In this document: positions 59,775 through 64,000 of the stretch, piece by piece
Layout: the number at the start of each line of letters is the position of its first letter
Position numbering within the stretch: position 1 is the stretch's first letter
DNA from: Streptomyces sp. MP131-18
GTDB lineage: Bacteria > Actinomycetota > Actinomycetes > Streptomycetales > Streptomycetaceae
Reading direction: 5' to 3'
Length of the DNA: 64,000 nucleotides
NCBI RefSeq assembly: GCF_001984575.1
Contig: NZ_LZNS01000001.1
Location: 1,376,238-1,440,237, forward strand
Translations under genes and position numbers: made by a program
The notes under the pieces: generated by a model
Seen by the model: the letters and a program-made list of their open reading frames with translations, nothing else
Told to the model about the DNA's origin: nothing
Database searches by the model: none

Positions 59775-61949
59775 TCATCCGGCACCGGCACCGGACTTGT
59801 GGGAAATGAGCTCCGGAGAACCGGGCTCGGGGGAAGCGGACTTGCGGGAAAGGGGCCCGGGCGACCACACGCGGCGGCCCAGCAGCCAGCTCGCGGCGGT
59901 GACGATGTAGGTACGCACCAGGAAGGTGTCGAGCAGCACGCCGATCGCGACGATGAAGCCGATCTCGATCATCATCACCATGGGCATCGACATCAGCACC
60001 GCGAAGGTGGCCGCGAGCACGATCCCGGCGGAAGCGATCACGCCGCCCGTGGTGCGCAGCGCGGTGAGCGCCGCCTGACGCGTCTCCAGACCGTTCAGAT
60101 TCTCCTCGCGCATCCGGTGCATCAGGAAGATGCCGTAGTCCACGCCGAGGGCTACTCCGAAGACGAACGTGATCACCGCCATCGACTGGTCGATGCCCTC
60201 GAAGCCGAAGACGGAGGAGAACAGCAGACCACCCAGGCCCATGGCCGCGCCCCAGGAGGCGACGACGGCGGCGAGCAGGATCACCGGGGCGGTGACGCTG
60301 CGCAGCAGGGCAATGAGGATCAGCAGCACAGCGCCGAGCACGAGGGGGATGACGAGCGTCCGGTCGTCGGCATTGGTGCTGGCAAGGTCCAACTGCTCGG
60401 CCGTGGAACCGCCGACCACCGCATCGGCGCCGTCGACGGCGGCCAGGTCCGCGCGCAGCGTCTCGATGGTGCTCTTCTCGCCGTCGGACTCGGGCGGATC
60501 GGTGGCATAGACACTGAGCTCGGTCCAGCCGTCGCCGCTGCGGGCTGTCTGGACGTCGGCGACGCCCTCGGTGGCCCGGGCGACGTCGAGGACGGCGTCG
60601 GCCTGGTCGCTGTGCGCCATGACCACGATGGGCTGGGCGCTCTGCTCCGGGTACGCCTCGCCCAGTTGTTCCATGGCGGCGATGGACTCGGGGGTGTCGA
60701 CGAAGGAGTCCTCGCTGCTGAGGGGGCCGGGCATGCTGAAGTTGCCCAGCGCCAGCGCGCCCATCAGCGCGAGGCCGCCGGCGAGGATGGCGACGGGGCG
60801 GCGGGTGATCGAGCCGCCGACCCGTGCGAAGTAGCCACGCTTGGCGTCGGTGCCCTCGCTGCCGTAGACGGGGACGAAGGGCCAGAACACGCGCCGTCCG
60901 CACATGACCAGCAGGGTCGGCAGCAGGGTCAGCATCACCAGCAGCGAGCAGATGATGCCGGCGACGCCGACCGGGCCGAGTCCGGCGGTGCTGTTGAGGT
61001 CGGCGGCCATGAGGCAGAGGAGACCGGCGGAGACGGTGGCGGCGGAGGCCAGCAGCGCCGGACCGCAGCCGCGGACGGCGCGGACCATCGCGTCGTAGGG
61101 GCGTTCGTGGCGGCGCAGTTCCTCGCGGTAGCGGGCGACGAGCAGCAGTGCGTAGTCCGTTCCGGCGCCGAAGACCAACACGCTCATGACCGCGAGGTTC
61201 ATGCCGTTGACGGTGACGTCGAACATCTCCACCAGGCCGTAGACCAGTGCCCTGGAAGCCATGACGGCGACGCCCACGCAGAGGAGGGGAAGCAGCCACA
61301 GCATGGGGCTGCGGTAGGTGAGGATCAGCAGGACGGCGACGATCGCGGCGGTGGTCATCATCAGGGTGCCGTCCACCGAGGCGAAGACCTCGTCGTTGTC
61401 GAGGGCCAGTCCGCCGGAGCCGCCGACCATCACGGTCAGGCCGTCCGGGAGCCCTTCGTCGACGTCCTCGCGGACGTCGCGGACTGCTTCGATGCGTTCC
61501 TCGGGATCGGCGATGCCGGTGATCGTGACCGGGTACATCTCGGTGGTGCCGTCGGCGGAGGGGATGCCCTGCGGCGTGGCGTCACCGGCGATCTCGTAGC
61601 GGGCGGCGATGCCGTCGACCTGTGCACGGGCCGCCTCGCGGTCGGCGGCGGTGAGGCCGCCGTCGCGCTCGTAAACGAGGATCAGTTCGGTGGTCTCGCC
61701 ACCGGGCAGGCGTTCCTGGAGTTCGACGACCTGGGTGGAGTCGGCGCTTTCGGGCAGGTAGTCGATGGTCTCGTTGCTCTCGACGTCCCCCACCTTGCCG
61801 CCGAGGGGCGCTGCGATGGCGAGCAGGCCGACCCAGAGCGCGACGATGCCCCACAGTATGGCCCGGCGGCGGCCGGGCGGGGACGCGGATGGGCGTTCGG
61901 GCGGGGGCGACGTGCGGCTCGGCCCGGTCTCGACGGTTGCGGCTCCCAT
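59775..61949 (-). CDS. MMPL-family RND transporter
   Basis: A 724-residue exporter with twelve membrane helices in two halves, each preceded by a large extracellular loop. Conserved segments are VFGAGTDYALLLVARYREEL and VFGVALGVDYGIFLMHRMREE, the GxDY motif proton-relay sites. First gene of a transporter-kinase unit. Likely exports lipids or drugs. A palindromic operator lies 120 bp upstream. Confidence 0.94.
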   Translation of the reverse strand: MGAATVETGPSRTSPPPERPSASPPGRRRAILWGIVALWVGLLAIAAPLGGKVGDVESNETIDYLPESADSTQVVELQERLPGGETTELILVYERDGGLTAADREAARAQVDGIAARYEIAGDATPQGIPSADGTTEMYPVTITGIADPEERIEAVRDVREDVDEGLPDGLTVMVGGSGGLALDNDEVFASVDGTLMMTTAAIVAVLLILTYRSPMLWLLPLLCVGVAVMASRALVYGLVEMFDVTVNGMNLAVMSVLVFGAGTDYALLLVARYREELRRHERPYDAMVRAVRGCGPALLASAATVSAGLLCLMAADLNSTAGLGPVGVAGIICSLLVMLTLLPTLLVMCGRRVFWPFVPVYGSEGTDAKRGYFARVGGSITRRPVAILAGGLALMGALALGNFSMPGPLSSEDSFVDTPESIAAMEQLGEAYPEQSAQPIVVMAHSDQADAVLDVARATEGVADVQTARSGDGWTELSVYATDPPESDGEKSTIETLRADLAAVDGADAVVGGSTAEQLDLASTNADDRTLVIPLVLGAVLLILIALLRSVTAPVILLAAVVASWGAAMGLGGLLFSSVFGFEGIDQSMAVITFVFGVALGVDYGIFLMHRMREENLNGLETRQAALTALRTTGGVIASAGIVLAATFAVLMSMPMVMMIEIGFIVAIGVLLDTFLVRTYIVTAASWLLGRRVWSPGPLSRKSASPEPGSPELISHKSGAGAG

Positions 61950-62255
61950 GCGGGGCTCCTTTGGCGTCTTCCGTGAATCGTGGTCCCAGGCTCCCGTGAC
62001 GGAACGGCGGATTCGTCGGCCGCCGGAGCGAACTCGGCGTTACTGCGGACGGCGGAGCGGAAGGGGCGTTACTCCCCGGGGAGTACACCGGCGGAGGGCC
62101 AAGCCGGGCAGGGCCTCACGGCATCTCGCATGCCGGGAAGCAGACTTCGTTCCCACTCCGGCCGCCCGGCGAGGGCTCACGGCCGATCGGCGCACGGCCC
62201 CTGGCCGAGGCACACGCCGGACCGCGGCCGGGTGATGGGCTCTCAGCCGTTCCGG
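61950..62255. other. MMPL promoter region
   Basis: No gene. It contains the NarL-type palindrome (62070-62085) and an additional CGTTACT half-site (62038-62044) 29 bp from the matching CGTTACT of the palindrome (62067-62073). Confidence 0.45.
62070..62085. promoter_or_regulatory. NarL/LuxR-type response-regulator operator
   Basis: Perfect 16-bp palindrome TACTCCCCGGGGAGTA, i.e. two heptamers TACTCCC in a 7-2-7 arrangement, as bound by NarL-class response regulators. Confidence 0.55.
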
Positions 62256-63071
62256 TCACCGGGCGAGCTGGTCGCACACCTCGGCGGTGAGCCTGTCGGC
62301 CTCGTCGAGCGCCGCGGTGAGCGCCGCCGGGGTGGTGCCGAGCGCGGAGAACAACGCATGAGCCCGTTCGGCGAAGTGCACAGAGCCGGCAGCGAGTTGT
62401 CCGGCGGCCCGCACCGCGCCCTTCTCGTTGAGCACCCAGCGTCCGGCGTGAGCGTGGAGGGCGTGCACGAGAAGCCCGACCGCGCGGAAGAGACAACCGG
62501 CAACGTAGAAGGTGTCCCCGCCGGCTGCCCCCTTGCGGGCGCCGGCCAGGATGAATGGCGCCTCCCATTGCGCGTTGCCGATGAGCGCTCGGCGCAACGG
62601 CTCCGGATAGCGCCGCGTCTGCTCCTGGAGAATGCCGAGCTCGCCGCCGGGATCGGCGAGGACACGTCCGAGCGCCACCTCACCGGCATAGGCATGGGAG
62701 TACACCCCCAGGGGGTGGCCGGGCTGGGCACCGATCTCGAAGTGTCCGGCCTGGCACTGCTGCCAGACACGGTGCACCCGGTCCAGGTCGCGGTAGATCC
62801 AGTCGACGCGATGGCCGTCGATGGTCAGCCAGCCGCCGCCGTCCACCCACGGTCCCCAGCCGCCCGGCTCGGTCACGTCCACCGGCCCGCCGGTCAGCTC
62901 GGCTGCCAGCAGACGCAGAGCACCGGTATCCAGCAGCGGCCGGTAGTACAGCCCCAGGTCGTAGTCGGAATCGGGACCGTGCGTTCCCCTCGCCCGGCTG
63001 CCGCCCAGGCACACCCCGACGATGCCGCCGATGTCGGCCAGCCGATTCGCGATCTCCACCAAACGGTCCAC
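62256..63071 (-). CDS. Nucleotidyltransferase-fold protein (MNT/antibiotic-adenylyltransferase type)
   Basis: A ~271-residue protein. The nucleotidyltransferase motif GVCLGGSRARGTHGPDSDYDLGLYY has the GS and DxD metal residues; a third Asp is in VDWIYRDLDRV. The rest is helical, as in minimal nucleotidyltransferases with a helical substrate domain. GTG 63071 is used because the conserved part starts there; GTG 63098 is possible. Solitary gene; substrate unknown. Confidence 0.82.
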   Translation of the reverse strand: MDRLVEIANRLADIGGIVGVCLGGSRARGTHGPDSDYDLGLYYRPLLDTGALRLLAAELTGGPVDVTEPGGWGPWVDGGGWLTIDGHRVDWIYRDLDRVHRVWQQCQAGHFEIGAQPGHPLGVYSHAYAGEVALGRVLADPGGELGILQEQTRRYPEPLRRALIGNAQWEAPFILAGARKGAAGGDTFYVAGCLFRAVGLLVHALHAHAGRWVLNEKGAVRAAGQLAAGSVHFAERAHALFSALGTTPAALTAALDEADRLTAEVCDQLAR

Positions 63072-63802
63072 GGGCCCCAGTCTGCATACCCGGACCACCG
63101 CCCGCGACCGGCTTTCTCACGTCGGCTCGGGGTCTTCGGGCAGGGTGCGGGCCTGGCGGGCGAGCAGGCGCTCGGCGGCGTCGTAGCTCCAGTGACGGTC
63201 GACGACGAGACACGTCCACCGGCCTGTCCGCACCGCCGAACAGAACGGTGCAGACCGCCGCCAACGGCCTCCTGGCCAAACACGGGCTGCGGCGCGCGCG
63301 GCGCAACGGCACCACCGCGCGACTACTCGCCCTCGCCGCCCGCGATGCACCGCGCGTGCCGAGGAATCGGCCAGACGCATGAACGCGGCGTGGGCAACGG
63401 CTCGTCGGCAGCCGGTGTTTCTCGGCGGCCTCGGGCGGTTATCGACGGAAATTCCCTCCGCATAACCGGTGCCCGCCAGCATGAGAAGGTTGCGGTAATC
63501 AACCTGCACCAGGTTGCGCGCACTCGCGCCGGCCCCTATCGCGGCTCGCCCGTATTTTCGTGCGTACGGTTCCACAGGTCGACGGCCGCGCCGATATCCG
63601 CCCGGGACCAGAAAGTCGGCCGTTCGGCGCCCCTGGCGGGGGTCGTCAGTTCGGCGGCGGCGAGGGCTGCCCCTGGGGCGATGGGCCGGCTGACGAGGGA
63701 GGGGGACGTGGGCTCACGGCGGCTCCGTGGACAGAGGAGGGACGGATCCCGGTATCTTCCGCACCCTTTCCGGAAGGTTCCGCGGGGGATACAGGAGCCA
63801 GG
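63072..63802. other. Apparently decayed stretch with no intact gene
   Basis: I find no convincing complete gene. The plus strand around 63230-63382 translates to a plausible protein tail (TVQTAANGLLAKHGLRRAR, NGTTARLLALAARDAP) that ends at TGA but has no start. The minus strand has unsupported short frames. The base composition is lower in GC near 63430-63510. It may be a remnant of one or more genes. Confidence 0.4.
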
Positions 63803-64000
63803 TTGACCGCCTACCTCACGGTTCGTCAATCCCCTGCGTCGGTCCGGATGTTCGGCTGGGCGGTCTACCTGCTGTTCTCCACGGAACTTCTCGGAGCGCT
63901 CCGGTCGGGCCGGCCACTCGGGCGCCGGACCCGGACCCGCGGCGGACACTCACCCTCCGGGTCTGGCTCAAAAGCGAGGCCGGATGAGGGAATTCGTGCG
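63803..64000 (+). CDS. Possible N-terminus of a small membrane protein, cut by window end
   Basis: From TTG 63803, preceded by AGGAGCC, a frame runs open to the window edge and begins LTAYLTVRQSPASVRMFGWA, then VYLLFSTELLGAL. This resembles the first helix of small membrane proteins. After ~30 residues it turns Arg/Gly-rich, so a frameshift or chance frame is possible. Confidence 0.25.
   Translation, partial: MTAYLTVRQSPASVRMFGWAVYLLFSTELLGALRSGRPLGRRTRTRGGHSPSGSGSKARPDEGIRA

Noticed and set aside
59628..61976. 782-codon frame on the plus strand
   Set aside because: Antisense to the MMPL transporter; Gly/Asp/His-rich shadow.
63536..63949. Minus-strand gene of about 137 codons at the right edge
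   Set aside because: No domain, no ribosome site, Arg/Pro-rich start; the C-terminal part looks slightly protein-like but is not enough.

Overview
The window is high-GC actinobacterial chromosome, most likely Streptomyces or a close relative. The signs are third-position G/C bias in every gene, many GTG starts with strong GGAGG sites, and typical families: PASTA-less Ser/Thr kinases, SigB/F-type sigma factors, DUF3152, PadR/MerR/ROK regulators, Tat-exported enzymes and secreted zincins. No rRNA, tRNA, CRISPR array or complete transposase gene was found.

Left part (1-13.1 kb): the C-terminal part of a secreted subtilase and a transmembrane Ser/Thr kinase, then a DeoR-type regulator and a tight seven-gene operon. 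The operon encodes two FGGY sugar kinases, a D-2-hydroxyacid dehydrogenase, a histidine phosphatase and a xylose/ribose-type ABC importer. It looks complete for uptake and phosphorylation of one unidentified sugar or sugar acid. From 13.1 to 19.5 kb are an anti-sigma-type ATPase with a SigB/F-like sigma factor, a PhyH-type dioxygenase, a secreted metalloprotease, and a metallophore-type ABC importer preceded by a Fur/Zur-like box.

Centre (19.6-38.3 kb): a polysaccharide-utilisation region. A Tat-exported PcRGLX/YetA-like (PL26-type) lyase and a DeoR/LacI-hybrid regulator are followed by two mirror-image modules. Each reads solute-binding protein, permease, permease, D-2-hydroxyacid dehydrogenase. 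They converge on a DUF2264 protein and an acetyltransferase/toroid fusion. The hybrid regulator guards the left outer end and a probably leaderless ROK regulator the right.

Right part (38.6-64 kb): a two-component system divergent from an FtsX-type ABC exporter; an aldo/keto reductase; DUF3152, membrane protein and SigE-type sigma; a secreted zincin with an apparent CTG start; an aldehyde dehydrogenase behind twin TetR-type operators with no local TetR; SulP transporter/MerR; a truncated acyltransferase; PAP2, PadR and an amino-acid permease sharing a CCGATATCGG site; a P450-like/PEP-mutase-like fusion divergent from an ArsR regulator; a 219-bp MITE-like element; and an MMPL transporter with a histidine kinase lacking its response regulator. 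The last 0.9 kb after a nucleotidyltransferase looks decayed. No single wholly new system is proven. The best leads are the P450/PEP-mutase fusion, the mirrored sugar modules, the Zur-like metallophore importer and the MITE beside the orphan kinase.
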